Shown here: positions 10,410 to 17,942 of the stretch, in pieces | Position numbering within the stretch: position 1 is the stretch's first letter | Layout: each line of letters opens with the position of its first letter | Origin: Enterococcus ureasiticus | GTDB lineage: Bacteria > Bacillota > Bacilli > Lactobacillales > Enterococcaceae | Direction of reading: 5' to 3' | Assembly: GCF_001730285.1 (NCBI RefSeq) | Contig: NZ_MIJZ01000014.1 | Span: forward strand, 124,001 to 188,000 | Length of the DNA: 64,000 nucleotides | Notes under the pieces: model-generated | Told to the model about the DNA's origin: nothing | The model's input: only the letters and a program-made list of their open reading frames with translations | The model's database searches: none | Program-made: the position numbers and the translations under genes

Positions 10410-10865
10410 TTAAATTGAAACTTCCAGACAAAAAACAAGTTCATTTTCTTGTATCTCTCCAGTTTTAAAAAAGTTGAACGATTCATATAAGGATACAGCC
10501 TTTTTATTTTCAGATCCAGTACTGAGAAAAATCTTTTGACAATTAAAGCAATCAACCATTTCAGATATAATAAGAGGAATGACTTTCTTACCGATTCCTT
10601 TCCCTTGATAGCGATAATCAACCATAAGACGACAGAGTTCATAGCGTTCATTTTCTTTATCGAACCCATACATCGCAAAACCAACAGATTCTCCATCATA
10701 CATAATACCTTTAGTAATCCAACTTTCTTCAAAATAAGACTGTACGAGAGAATATGCGTTGGATGATACAAAGTTTGCTCCTTCATCTCCAGGGTACATG
10801 GAACAAAATATATCCCAATTTTTTTTATCAATAGTTACTAATTTTAATGTAGACAAATTTGACAC
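10410..10865 (-). CDS. GNAT family N-acetyltransferase
   Basis: This 151-residue protein fits the GNAT fold, transferring acetyl from acetyl-CoA to an amine. The acetyl-CoA loop is in MVDYRYQGKGIGKKVI near residue 85, and the C-terminal motif B is SENKKAVSLYESFNFFKTGE near 125. The N-terminal half resembles small polyamine/amino-glycoside-type GNATs, but the substrate cannot be named. The start is uncertain. The GTG at 10865 directly abuts the junction motif's AAAAAGG, and a TTG at about 10856 is better spaced. It is an array gene with the motif immediately upstream and another about 45 bases downstream. Confidence 0.8.
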   Translation of the reverse strand: MSNLSTLKLVTIDKKNWDIFCSMYPGDEGANFVSSNAYSLVQSYFEESWITKGIMYDGESVGFAMYGFDKENERYELCRLMVDYRYQGKGIGKKVIPLIISEMVDCFNCQKIFLSTGSENKKAVSLYESFNFFKTGEIQENELVFCLEVSI

Positions 10866-10930
10866 ATCCTTTTTGAGAATCTATTTAATACTATAGAATG
10901 GAAGTTTAAGTACTAATTTCTTTGAACGCG

Positions 10931-11011
10931 CTATCTTTTGGCATAAACATATGCGTAAACAACATTGTCGAGTAGCTCTTCTCTTTCTAATCCAACAGAT
11001 TTCAAATGCAT
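10931..11011 (-). CDS. 26-residue ORF, possibly a truncated array gene
   Basis: A very short frame (MHLKSVGLEREELLDNVVYA, ending YVYAKR) has a convincing ribosome site, GAAAGGAG, six bases before the ATG, and sits 22 bases after a junction motif (11034-11050). That is the layout of the neighbouring array genes. It may be the surviving start of a longer gene or a real small protein. No family recognised. Confidence 0.35.
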   Translation of the reverse strand: MHLKSVGLEREELLDNVVYAYVYAKR

Positions 11012-11068
11012 TTTAAGACTCCTTTCATCCTTACTGATCTTTTTTAGCAATCATAGAATTTCGGTTTA

Positions 11069-11566
11069 CTAGGAATCTTTATTTACAATCCAATTAAAAT
11101 TTTCATATTTTTCCATTTCGTTCTCTTGTGCTACCTCTTCTTTTATCTTTAATATTAGTGGTGAAGAATTATCCTCATTCAAATCTTCCAACTTTTTCCA
11201 TATAACTCCATCTGAATCATTAAGCCCATCTGGCAGTACTTTAGGCAATGATTTTCTGCGAGTGGTATCAACCACAACATCATAAAATACCATGATATGA
11301 TGAACAGTATGGGTAGAATTTATTTCTTTAATAAAAGCATCATATACTCTGGGATTTGAATATGCGTTTATACTATAACCAGTTTCTTCTAAAAATTCTC
11401 TACACAGTGTTTCCGTTAAACCTTCAAAATCTTCTTGACTTCCTCCTGGAATATCGAATCTGTTTTTATATGGTCCTGCATTTTTCTTTATACACATTAG
11501 ATAATTTTTTTTCTTACTAACGCCATAAACCCCAAAATGAGCACTAACACTACCACTATTTTTCAT
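11069..11566 (-). CDS. NUDIX hydrolase
   Basis: A 165-residue pyrophosphohydrolase with a perfect Nudix box near residues 44-66: GSQEDFE, then seven residues, then REFLEETGY (pattern GX5EX7REUXEEXGU). Glutamates of REFLEE bind the catalytic metal. The substrate (a nucleoside diphosphate linked to some group X) cannot be predicted. The ATG at 11566 is chosen because AGGTG lies seven bases before it; a GTG at 11575 overlaps that site. The junction motif lies 44 bases upstream (11611-11628), and another lies downstream at 11034-11050. Confidence 0.85.
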   Translation of the reverse strand: MKNSGSVSAHFGVYGVSKKKNYLMCIKKNAGPYKNRFDIPGGSQEDFEGLTETLCREFLEETGYSINAYSNPRVYDAFIKEINSTHTVHHIMVFYDVVVDTTRRKSLPKVLPDGLNDSDGVIWKKLEDLNEDNSSPLILKIKEEVAQENEMEKYENFNWIVNKDS

Positions 11567-11642
11567 AGTTATCACCTATATTTCTAAATATATTTTCTTT
11601 TCCCACTTTACTGATCCTTTTTGAGAGTTAATCTTTAGCTTA

Positions 11643-11837
11643 TTAATCCTTTTTTCTGAGTTCAAAAATAAAATCTTTTTCACGATATTGCAGTTTCTTC
11701 TTGATTCTCAGTGCATAATGAATATTATGATCAGATATTCCTGTATAGGCGCTTGCATCGAGAGTGCTGGAAGCCTCATAAATAATCTTACCTTCACCAT
11801 TCATAACAGTTATTTCGTTTCTAATTCCTTTGGGCAT
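11643..11837 (-). CDS. Small array protein, possibly NUMOD1-like
   Basis: A 64-residue protein with an excellent ribosome site (AAAGGAGG). The pattern of a short beta part (EITVMNGEGKIIYEASSTLD) then a helix-turn-helix-like part (ASAYTGISDHNIHYALRIKK) and a final strand (KDFIFELRKKD) recalls the NUMOD1 DNA-binding module found beside homing endonucleases. This is a reading by eye and uncertain. The motif at 11859-11877 lies 21 bases upstream. Its own C-terminus ends in KKD, but the next motif copy (11611-11628) lies about 15 bases beyond the stop. Confidence 0.6.
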   Translation of the reverse strand: MPKGIRNEITVMNGEGKIIYEASSTLDASAYTGISDHNIHYALRIKKKLQYREKDFIFELRKKD

Positions 11838-11909
11838 ATTTTTTCCCTCCTTTAGTTATTGATCCTTTTTAAGAATCCTGCTATCTTTTAAATTTAAATT
11901 TTTTATTTG

Positions 11910-12389
11910 TCATTCATTTTGTGCTCTTTCCTGTTTCAATTCTTCTATCATTTGCTTCACTTCTTTAATCGAAGTTGCTTTTGGATTTTTAGTTAAATTA
12001 TATTTTTCTGTGTCTTCTTTGTTTTCAGTGTACGCAACAGGTTCCCCATTAGCAGGACCACTAATAAAGCTGTATGATCCTTCTTCATAAGTCGGCTCTG
12101 CTAAAATTTTATAATCATCTGGCGTATCGTAAAGACCAATTATCATAGTGTCCAAATCGGCACTATTTTCTGCCATTTTTCTTATTGCTTGTAATGTATA
12201 ATTTGGTTCATGGCTATCAGTAGACACTTTTGTCGTTTCATCCGTTACATTTTCTGTTATTATAGTTGTAGTTGAATTTTCTGATTCTAGATTTTTAACC
12301 TTTGAAGTAACTACTTCTTCTGATTGCTTACTAGTACAACCTACTAGTGCTGCGCTTAAAAATAAAATTAAAAGAATTGTCTTTTTCAT
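11910..12389 (-). CDS. Lipoprotein of unknown function
   Basis: A 159-residue exported lipoprotein: signal peptide MKKTILLILFLSAALVGC with lipobox LVGC (Cys 18). A Thr/Ser/Glu-rich linker to about residue 60 is followed by a small acidic domain containing LDTMIIGLYDTPDDYKILAEP and a helical charged tail (IKEVKQMIEELKQERAQNE). AGAAGGG precedes the ATG, and a junction motif lies 19 bases upstream (12409-12427) overlapping the end of the previous gene. The second lipoprotein of the array; the two share organisation but not obvious sequence outside the signal. Confidence 0.7.
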   Translation of the reverse strand: MKKTILLILFLSAALVGCTSKQSEEVVTSKVKNLESENSTTTIITENVTDETTKVSTDSHEPNYTLQAIRKMAENSADLDTMIIGLYDTPDDYKILAEPTYEEGSYSFISGPANGEPVAYTENKEDTEKYNLTKNPKATSIKEVKQMIEELKQERAQNE

Positions 12390-12425
12390 TATTATTCCCT
12401 TCTTTTATATAATCCTTTTTAGGAA

Positions 12426-12593
12426 TCACTTTTTTCTTTTTGCCAACAATGATAATGTTGTTACACCCACTGAAAATGTTCCTAACAGGGCATACACAAC
12501 ATAATAGAACCAACTCACAGATAACAGTTTAATAAATACAAAAATCAATGCAAATACTACTATCCACGGTACAGCCTTACTTAATCCTTTCAT
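12426..12593 (-). CDS. 55-residue two-helix membrane protein
   Basis: A small protein with two predicted transmembrane helices (VPWIVVFALIFVFIKLL and FYYVVYALLGTFSVGVTTLS) and a basic tail LLAKRKK. AAAGGA lies eight bases before the ATG, and a junction motif is 13 bases upstream (12607-12624). Its stop overlaps the next motif copy. The shape is like bacteriocin-immunity or small toxin-regulator proteins, but no family is recognised. Confidence 0.6.
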   Translation of the reverse strand: MKGLSKAVPWIVVFALIFVFIKLLSVSWFYYVVYALLGTFSVGVTTLSLLAKRKK

Positions 12594-12625
12594 TCAATTA
12601 TCCTTTCTGATCTTTTTTGACAGAC

Positions 12626-12979
12626 CTATTTTAAATATTTTTTTATTTTACTTCTTGAAATAGAAAATCGTTTTGTTGTTTTATCAAATTCGCTACTTAT
12701 GCCTAGTTGGTAAGCTGTCCACGGTGGAGAATCCATCCAAGTCCCGATACCTCCAAGTATCTCAGTTTTTACTAATAATCGTTTTGCCTTCTCTTGATCA
12801 TGTAAGTTTGATTCTAGAATTTCCAAAGATTCTTCGAATCTTTTAGTAAATTCCGAATAGTTCAATCTTTCAGATAAAAGCTTAATTTTTATTAGTGGCG
12901 TTCTAAATTCAAATAAAGCTTTTCTCAATTGGGTATTTTCTTTAACCTTTTTATTTTTTCGGCACATGAGGAATCCCAA
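12626..12979 (-). CDS. Hypothetical array protein, basic helical
   Basis: A 117-residue basic protein. The N-terminal half reads as helices (about residues 15-70, LRKALFEFRTPLIKIKLLSERL... and FEESLEILESNLHDQEKAKR); the C-terminal half has GGIGTWMDSPPWTAYQLGIS and a basic end. The start is a TTG with GAAGGAG seven bases before it; a later ATG would remove four residues. The junction motif lies 18 bases upstream (12998-13015). Family not recognised. Confidence 0.55.
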   Translation of the reverse strand: MGFLMCRKNKKVKENTQLRKALFEFRTPLIKIKLLSERLNYSEFTKRFEESLEILESNLHDQEKAKRLLVKTEILGGIGTWMDSPPWTAYQLGISSEFDKTTKRFSISRSKIKKYLK

Positions 12980-13021
12980 AAAATCACTCCTTCAGTTTTA
13001 ATCTTTTTTGACATTCTATTT

Positions 13022-13216
13022 TTAGCTACTAATAATGAAATAAATCAAAATTGGTAGTATTAAAGTGACAATAATAATAATGCTCACAATAAACAAAATT
13101 TCCCAAAAATATTAAGCATTTTTTTCAATAGCTTCTATTTTAAGATTTCTATAACTAATAAAAGGTAATATCACAACAAAAACTAAGGAAAGAAATTTCA
13201 CCATATTATTTATCAC
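13022..13216 (-). pseudogene. Small membrane protein with internal stop
   Basis: Read from the GTG at 13216 (AAAGGAG 11 bases upstream, junction motif at 13240-13258), a 64-residue frame encodes two hydrophobic segments: FLSLVFVVILPFISY and LFIVSIIIIVTLILPILIYF. A TAA at 13112-13114 interrupts it after 34 residues, exactly between the segments. The frame is otherwise clean, so this looks like a single recent nonsense change. Two separate single-helix peptides are a possible alternative, but the second half has no ribosome site. Confidence 0.45.
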
Positions 13217-13236
13217 AGTTTATAAATCTCCTTTCT

Positions 13237-13479
13237 TTACAGATCTTTTTTGGTAAATCTAAAGTTACGATCATTAATAAAAGTAGTTATCGGAGCTGGT
13301 GCAGGCGCAAACATATAATCTATATATTCGGTCACTAAAACAGTATCATCTGAAACAGCTATTGTCACCGTATTATAGTGTGCCCAGTAACCTCTTTCAA
13401 AAAATTCGATATCTACTTTATCCCTATCATTAAGTGGTTCACCGTATCGATCTCTATATCCACTAAATATATTTCCCAT
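13237..13479 (-). CDS. Hypothetical array protein
   Basis: An 80-residue soluble protein (MGNIFSGYRDRYGEPLNDRD...) with a probable beta-rich middle (TVTIAVSDDTVLVTEYIDYM) and a PAPAP stretch. AGGAG is about seven bases before the ATG. The junction motif at 13498-13515 precedes it, and its last codons, TKKDL, are formed by the next motif copy (13240-13258), so the repeat here is translated. Function unknown. Confidence 0.6.
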   Translation of the reverse strand: MGNIFSGYRDRYGEPLNDRDKVDIEFFERGYWAHYNTVTIAVSDDTVLVTEYIDYMFAPAPAPITTFINDRNFRFTKKDL

Positions 13480-13529
13480 AACATTCTCCTTCAGTTATTT
13501 ATCCTTTTTGGGTACTACGAAAAAATCAC

Positions 13530-13871
13530 TTAAACATAAAACTTACGATTTATGTTTACATACCATCGTATAGACTCAAACTTCTGTATATTGTGTAACT
13601 CTAGTATTTTTCTGTAAAATGGTCCTTTAAAATTCATACGATTTACTTCACTTGGAACTTTAGCAAACACTACTTTTTTTCCTTTATCATCTCAGAAGTC
13701 TTGATCAATACTTGGCCATACAAAACCTTCCAACTTACAACGCCTGAATTCCTTTTCTAACACTTCAGAATCGATATAACTATCCTTTAAGTTTACTAGT
13801 CCTTTTTCTGTCACATCACCATAGAAAGTTAATCCTAGTATATTTTTCTTCTGGAAATCTTTAAACTCCAT
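13530..13871 (-). pseudogene. 113-codon array gene with one internal TGA
   Basis: From the ATG at 13871 (AAAGGAGTGG just upstream, overlapping the preceding junction motif at 13888-13907) a frame of 113 codons runs to 13530. A single TGA at 13692-13694 interrupts it (codon 60, context SIDQDF-stop-DDKGKK). The two halves look like one soluble protein with aromatic/charged strands (ILGLTFYGDVTEKG, RWYVNINRKFYV). A one-base change from TGG would restore it. No family recognised. Confidence 0.5.
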
Positions 13872-13884
13872 TTATTCCACTCCT

Positions 13885-14142
13885 TTACCGATCCTTTTTG
13901 AGAGAACTTATAGCACTATTCTCAATTTTTTCTAGTTCTAAATTATAGTAGCTCAAATTAACAAACACCAATCCAACTGTGATAGGTGCAAAGTAATACT
14001 CCATTAGTTTATTAATAATTTGATAAAGACTTGGAAGCTTCTCATTGATCCAAAGTTCATTGACAACTACAAAAAATTCTACTAATATTATTAAACTGAA
14101 TACCATCAACAATTACTGATTTATATTGGTTTTTCTTTTCAT
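13885..14142 (-). pseudogene. 85-codon membrane protein gene with early internal TAA
   Basis: The ATG at 14142 follows a junction motif by 13 bases. After nine codons (MKRKTNINQ) a TAA at 14113-14115 interrupts a frame that continues for 75 codons. These encode two membrane segments (MVFSLIILVEFFVVVNELW, then FAPITVGLVFVNLSYY) and end in SSLKKDR, which is formed by the junction motif. Reinitiation at TTG 14112 or ATG 14106 could still make the membrane part, so it may be partly functional. Confidence 0.5.
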
Positions 14143-14235
14143 CTTATACTCTTTTATATCCTTTTTTATCTCAAATATACAGCTATCAATTGTTTCCGTA
14201 TTCTCATAATTATTCTAATTCGGGACGGACTTATA

Positions 14236-14688
14236 TTAACAAAAATGATTTTTATTTCCTTGCTGATGGTTTTTGACAACATGATTATTCATGAAAATAC
14301 ATCTAAAACGTTCCACATTCGGATATTTTTCACCTAAACTATTAATCTCAAATCCATATTTTTGATAAAATCCCACAGCCTCGCTATCTGTCTCAGCAAT
14401 TATTCTTGATGGTTTATATATTTCATTAACAAAGTTTATCATTTCACTAGCATTACCTTGTCCCTGATAAATCTTCTTAACAGCTATGTGACAAATAACA
14501 AGCAATTCCTCTTCAGAATTATCTACACCTACACAACCTTTTATAACATTATTGCTTTGTTTTACATATAAATCTTTATTAGGAGACCTTAAATATTCTT
14601 CTAATACTGGTTCAACCTTGCTCTCAGCTGTTACAAGTGAAAGTAGTTTTACAATATCCATATCTCTACTATTAACTTTATTAATCAT
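14236..14688 (-). CDS. GNAT family N-acetyltransferase
   Basis: A 150-residue acetyltransferase with the GNAT acetyl-CoA loop IAVKKIYQGQGNASEMI near residue 70 and motif B AETDSEAVGFYQKYGFEI near 98. The substrate is unknown. It begins seven bases after a junction motif (14696-14711) whose AAAAAGGATGAAG serves as ribosome site. It is the most upstream intact gene of the array. It is not a close copy of the other array GNAT (10410-10865). Confidence 0.8.
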   Translation of the reverse strand: MINKVNSRDMDIVKLLSLVTAESKVEPVLEEYLRSPNKDLYVKQSNNVIKGCVGVDNSEEELLVICHIAVKKIYQGQGNASEMINFVNEIYKPSRIIAETDSEAVGFYQKYGFEINSLGEKYPNVERFRCIFMNNHVVKNHQQGNKNHFC

Positions 14689-14717
14689 TTATCTTCATCC
14701 TTTTTGATAAAAATTAT

Positions 14718-15165
14718 TTATTTTACTGTTTCAGCTATTCTGGTTGATTCATCAACTACGCTATCATTTTTTAGTGATTATTCAGCATTCTCAACAATTG
14801 TACCTTTTTCAAGAAATGAATTATTTTTATATTCAGATTATTCATTACACTTTTTTATTTCAATAAAATCTGCAAAATAAAATGGTACACCTTTTTCTTT
14901 AAGAAAATCGGCACCATCCATTGCTTGAATATGAAGTTGAGTAGAATTTCCAGAATTACCACATTTCCCTAAAAGCTCTCCTTCTTTTATAAATTGACCT
15001 ACTTAAACTTTAATAAATTGGTATTTTAAGTGAACTATCCCTACAAACATATCTGTTTTTCATCTCGAATAACGATATAATTTCCAGCAATTCCCACTGG
15101 AGCATTTGAGATTCTTTCCTTCTGAGCAAGCATGCATGGTATCCCCTTAACTAGAGACCTTCTTA
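14718..15165 (-). pseudogene. Decayed M23 (LytM-type) peptidase gene
   Basis: Minus-strand pieces in more than one frame spell GIAGNYIVIRDE, MFVGIVHLKYQF, VGQFIKEGELLGKCGNSGN, then TQLHIQAMDGADF and KEKGVPFYFADFIE. Together these match the core of M23 metallopeptidases (GNY-V-I, H-K, V-K-G, G-SGNS, HLHFQ-MDG, GIPF-F). The HxH zinc signature is degraded to QLHI, and several stops and shifts interrupt the frame. It is a relic at the upstream end of the array. Confidence 0.65.
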
Positions 15166-15179
15166 CATCATGATCTAGT

Positions 15180-15374
15180 TCAGAAATACGTTCAACTATC
15201 AAATTCTGCAAAAGCTCGAAAGACGGATAGCATTACCTTCCCCTGTGATGTGAACGTACCGAATTTTTCTTTGTCACTAATCACTTGTACATTCTCGCTA
15301 GAAAAGAAATCAACTAATTCCAAAAGGTCTTTGGTACTACGTCCGAGTCTACTCCAATTTTCCACAACTACAGT
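15180..15374 (-). pseudogene. Serine recombinase (resolvase/invertase) fragment
   Basis: One minus-strand frame reads WSRLGRSTKDLLELVDFFSS, then ENVQVISDKEKFGTFTSQGK and VMLSVFRAFAEFD. This is the diagnostic mid-region of resolvase/invertase catalytic domains (DRLGRSTKDLL ... T..G+.ml....A.AEFER). A TGA at 15193-15195 and a frameshift end it; VERISEL follows in another frame. The N-terminal catalytic serine region and the DNA-binding domain are missing. It suggests the island once belonged to, or was rearranged by, a mobile element. No further gene was seen from 15375 to 15614. Confidence 0.75.
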
Positions 15375-15614
15375 ACTTTATGCCATCACTACCACTATAA
15401 TTATACCTTAACCGAAGTTATCTATACATTGATTTTGTTGTAAATTTTGGGAATAAAGGGTTTAAAAAATGGGAATTATTCGTCTCGTTCTAAAAGCAAT
15501 TGTTTTTTTGAAACTGATAAAAAACATTTATTGTCTATACTCAAAAATCTTTAGTTTAAATAAATGACTTCTATTAGCCTATTTGTAAATAGACCACTTG
15601 TACTTTACAAATAA

Positions 15615-15642
15615 AGCCCACCAGACAACAGAATGGCGGGCT
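15615..15642 (-). terminator. Intrinsic terminator
   Basis: AGCCCGCC pairs with GGTGGGCT (one G-T), followed by TTTATTT on the minus strand. It ends the kinase-like gene 15690-16193. The 315-base gap around it shows nothing else. Confidence 0.6.
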
Positions 15643-15689
15643 GCTTGAGTTAATTAGAACTTATGGTAACCACAGGATCAATAATTTTT

Positions 15690-16193
15690 TTATAGCTCAT
15701 CTAAAAAAAGTTGAATCTGTTTTTTATTTTTTAAAACTATTACTTTCTTAGTTTTTGGTATGTTTTTTAACATTCTAAGAATATCAATTCTTTGTTTGTT
15801 AGGAAAATTCCATACCCATTTTATAAAGCTAAAATCAAATTTCTCTGGGCAATTATTTTGCATATCAGGTCTAGTTATACCGTTATACTTTTTTACTCTT
15901 TTTAAAATCTGATAAATACAAACGAATCTATTTCGATCTAAAAATATTATAGTATCTGCCGATTTCATTCTAATATCCAGCGTTCCACCATAGTTTCCGT
16001 CAATAATCCATGAAGGCTTCATGATTAAATTATTTTGTATTTCATTTTGGTATTCTCTATCTGTCATTTCCCAGTTGGGCTTCCAAAGTAGTTTATCTAA
16101 ATGAAAAACTTCAATATCTAATTTTTCACCTATTTTAAGTGACAATGTCGACTTACCAGCTCCACTTGAACCAATTAATATAATTTTTTTCAT
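15690..16193 (-). CDS. P-loop kinase-like protein (FlaR / DNA topology modulation type)
   Basis: A 167-residue adenylate-kinase-like P-loop protein. Walker A GSSGAGKSTLS is at residues 8-18; HLDKLLWKPNW near 33 and WIIDGNYGGTLDIRM near 62 match the family annotated 'DNA topology modulation protein' (FlaR/AAA_17). ADTIIFLD near 80 is the Walker B-like strand. The true phosphoryl acceptor is unknown. The ATG at 16193 is chosen because GGAGGG lies seven bases before it; a TTG at 16208 overlaps that site. Terminator 15615-15642 follows. Confidence 0.85.
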   Translation of the reverse strand: MKKIILIGSSGAGKSTLSLKIGEKLDIEVFHLDKLLWKPNWEMTDREYQNEIQNNLIMKPSWIIDGNYGGTLDIRMKSADTIIFLDRNRFVCIYQILKRVKKYNGITRPDMQNNCPEKFDFSFIKWVWNFPNKQRIDILRMLKNIPKTKKVIVLKNKKQIQLFLDEL

Positions 16194-16568
16194 GAATATT
16201 CCCTCCAATATATTTTTTTCGGAAATTTCATTATATCATTAATAAATCAACTTGGTATAGCCTTGTTAAAGTTTAGTTGGCTTTACTAAAAATTAACAAG
16301 GCTTGCACTAAAGAAAATCAAAATTAGGTATACTTAAACGTTACGATTCTAACTCTCACTGATTAATCTTTTGGTTAAATCAAGACACCTAGGACTTTGT
16401 TTTTTATAAATATTATTAAATTTATAGGTTGCTAGAACGTAGTAATCTGAATCTATAGCCTAGTTGATAATTACGGATAAAAAGCGCATTAATTTCCTTT
16501 CTATTTTCTCCAATTTCTTGAATCAATACGCATTCTAACTATCCACTACTGGCAATTTAATCAGAAAA
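16194..16568 (-). other. Intergenic region with possible coding relic
   Basis: No intact gene. A minus-strand piece between about 16330 and 16540 reads ENRKEINALFIRNYQLGYRF in one frame and DSDYYVLATYKFNNIYKKQS in another, suggesting a decayed gene. No promoter or terminator was clear. Confidence 0.3.
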
Positions 16569-16988
16569 TCATATTCGTTCACTCATCGGATGTTGCTCAT
16601 CAAACTGAACCAAATCCCATAAATTACCATACAAGTCTTTAAAAACTGCCACCACGCCATAATCAGCTTCTTTAGGCTCCCTCACAAATTCAATTCCGTT
16701 TGCGATCATGTTATTGTAATCTCTATAAAAATCATCCGTACCTAAAAATAAAAATACTCGTCCACCTGCTTGATTTCCAATAAAATCACGTTGAATCGGT
16801 TTCGAAGCTTTTGCTAGTAAAATCGTTGTTCCTTTTGAATTTGGCGGCGATACCACAACCCATCTTTTATCTTGAACTGGTTGATAAGTATCCTCTATCA
16901 ATGTAAAACTCAGTTTTTGTGTATAAAATGCGATTGCTTCGTCGTAATCATCAACAACCAATGCTATATGGACTATAGATTGTTTCAT
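16569..16988 (-). CDS. VOC family protein (glyoxalase/bleomycin resistance fold)
   Basis: A 139-residue vicinal-oxygen-chelate protein with two beta-alpha-beta-beta-beta modules. The first is QSIVHIALVVDDYDEAIAFY with a potential metal ligand His near residue 6. The second has FLFLGTDDFYRDYNNMIANG and ends YGNLWDLVQFD, the usual VOC C-terminal strand. GGAG precedes the ATG at 16988 by about seven bases; an upstream in-frame start has no such site. Members bind or modify small molecules or antibiotics; no specific substrate can be assigned. Confidence 0.85.
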   Translation of the reverse strand: MKQSIVHIALVVDDYDEAIAFYTQKLSFTLIEDTYQPVQDKRWVVVSPPNSKGTTILLAKASKPIQRDFIGNQAGGRVFLFLGTDDFYRDYNNMIANGIEFVREPKEADYGVVAVFKDLYGNLWDLVQFDEQHPMSERI

Positions 16989-17095
16989 AAAAAAGCTCCT
17001 TTTTAATTTTAAAGTTTCTGACACACTATTTGAATTCAGTCATTTTTCTGACCATCGGCTCTGTAGTTCGTATCATTCCTAATTTTCCACAAGCT

Positions 17096-17821
17096 CTATT
17101 TTGATTTTTTATTAGAATTTTGAACTACATTAAATAGCTTTTGAAATTGCCCTTGAAACGTCATTGTTTGCTCAAAAATATCTTCTCCATCATTTAACAT
17201 TTTGACCGTCACCCAACCAAGTGTTTCTGTGATCGTGCTCGCAACAGTCGCATTTATCGCAGCGCCAGCAACAGTCCCGACACCGGGAATAAATTTTATT
17301 ATATTGCCCACTGCACTTTTGCCTAGTCCAACGACCACAATTTCTTTTCCTAGGCTTTTCCCCATACTTTCAGACCATGACTGCCCAAATATTTTATGCA
17401 AACGAGCCATCATCGTTAACTGAATCGGAACAAGTAGAAGTGCATCCGAAAAAGGAATTGGTGAACAACCTACGATTGCAGCAGTTAAGGACGCTGCATG
17501 AACGGTTTTATGACATTTTTTACGTGTATCCTCATCTACACCTTCTAAAAATTCATCGAAAATACTATCAAATTGTATTTTACTTTTGGCTAGAATTTTT
17601 TCTGCGCGCTCTTTTGATTTTCCGTAGCTATTAAGGATAACGGATGATGTTTTACCAGGAAATTTTTTTATTACTTCAGAGAAAAACGATTCAAATTCTT
17701 TTTCATCTGCTTCATTATCTATAATTACAATTTCTTTTTCTTTTAGTTGGTTACTTTTTTTAGTTGTTTTTAAGCGTGATTTTTTTTCGTCTGCAGTTTT
17801 TTTCTTAAATATTTTCTTCAT
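17096..17821 (-). CDS. DUF697/YcjF-like membrane-associated protein
   Basis: A 241-residue protein with a strongly basic N-terminus (KKIFKKKTADEKKSRLKTTKK) and an acidic segment near 45. The C-terminal half is of the DUF697 type, with hydrophobic hairpins HAASLTAAIVGCSPIPFSDA (near 110), LLVPIQLTMMARLHKIFG and IKFIPGVGTVAGAAINATVA (near 180). DUF697 often accompanies GTPase domains, but none is present here. The ATG at 17821 has GGAGG eight bases upstream. It is likely a membrane-bound protein. Role unknown. Confidence 0.75.
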   Translation of the reverse strand: MKKIFKKKTADEKKSRLKTTKKSNQLKEKEIVIIDNEADEKEFESFFSEVIKKFPGKTSSVILNSYGKSKERAEKILAKSKIQFDSIFDEFLEGVDEDTRKKCHKTVHAASLTAAIVGCSPIPFSDALLLVPIQLTMMARLHKIFGQSWSESMGKSLGKEIVVVGLGKSAVGNIIKFIPGVGTVAGAAINATVASTITETLGWVTVKMLNDGEDIFEQTMTFQGQFQKLFNVVQNSNKKSK

Positions 17822-17942
17822 GTTCAATACCTCCACTATGTATATATTTCAAATAATACTAGTAACGCTTTGCTAATTATAATCATACATTAGAAATCTT
17901 ATTTAACCAATCCACAACACTTTAGTCTCGAAAAAACTAAAA

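Larger units (their letters stand above)
9144..14711 (-). repeat. Recurring junction motif punctuating a gene array
   Basis: A motif close to TTCTCAAAAAGGATCAGTAA (minus strand) recurs 15 times. Positions are 9144-9161, 10096-10109, 10348-10364, 10865-10880, 11034-11050, 11611-11628, 11859-11877, 12409-12427, 12607-12624, 12998-13015, 13240-13258, 13498-13515, 13888-13907, 14156-14175 and 14696-14711. All but the last-transcribed one (9144-9161) lie 0-55 bases before a start codon, usually 13-23 bases, often running straight into AAAGGAG. Several are read as the tail of the preceding gene, giving C-termini ending in KKD, KKDL or KKDR. The most constant core is AAAAAGGAT, with AAAAAAGAT as a variant. 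Outside this island I did not see the pattern. Confidence 0.75.

Noticed and set aside
10379-10831. 150-codon minus-strand frame overlapping the GNAT gene
   Set aside because: It is an overlapping frame of the GNAT coding region (10410-10865). The GNAT frame has clear motifs and this one has none.
14800-14816. A further junction-motif-like string (GTACCTTTTTCAAGAAA) upstream of the array
   Set aside because: It lies inside the coding relic of the M23 peptidase with no gene start after it, and the match is weak. Not counted among the 15 copies.
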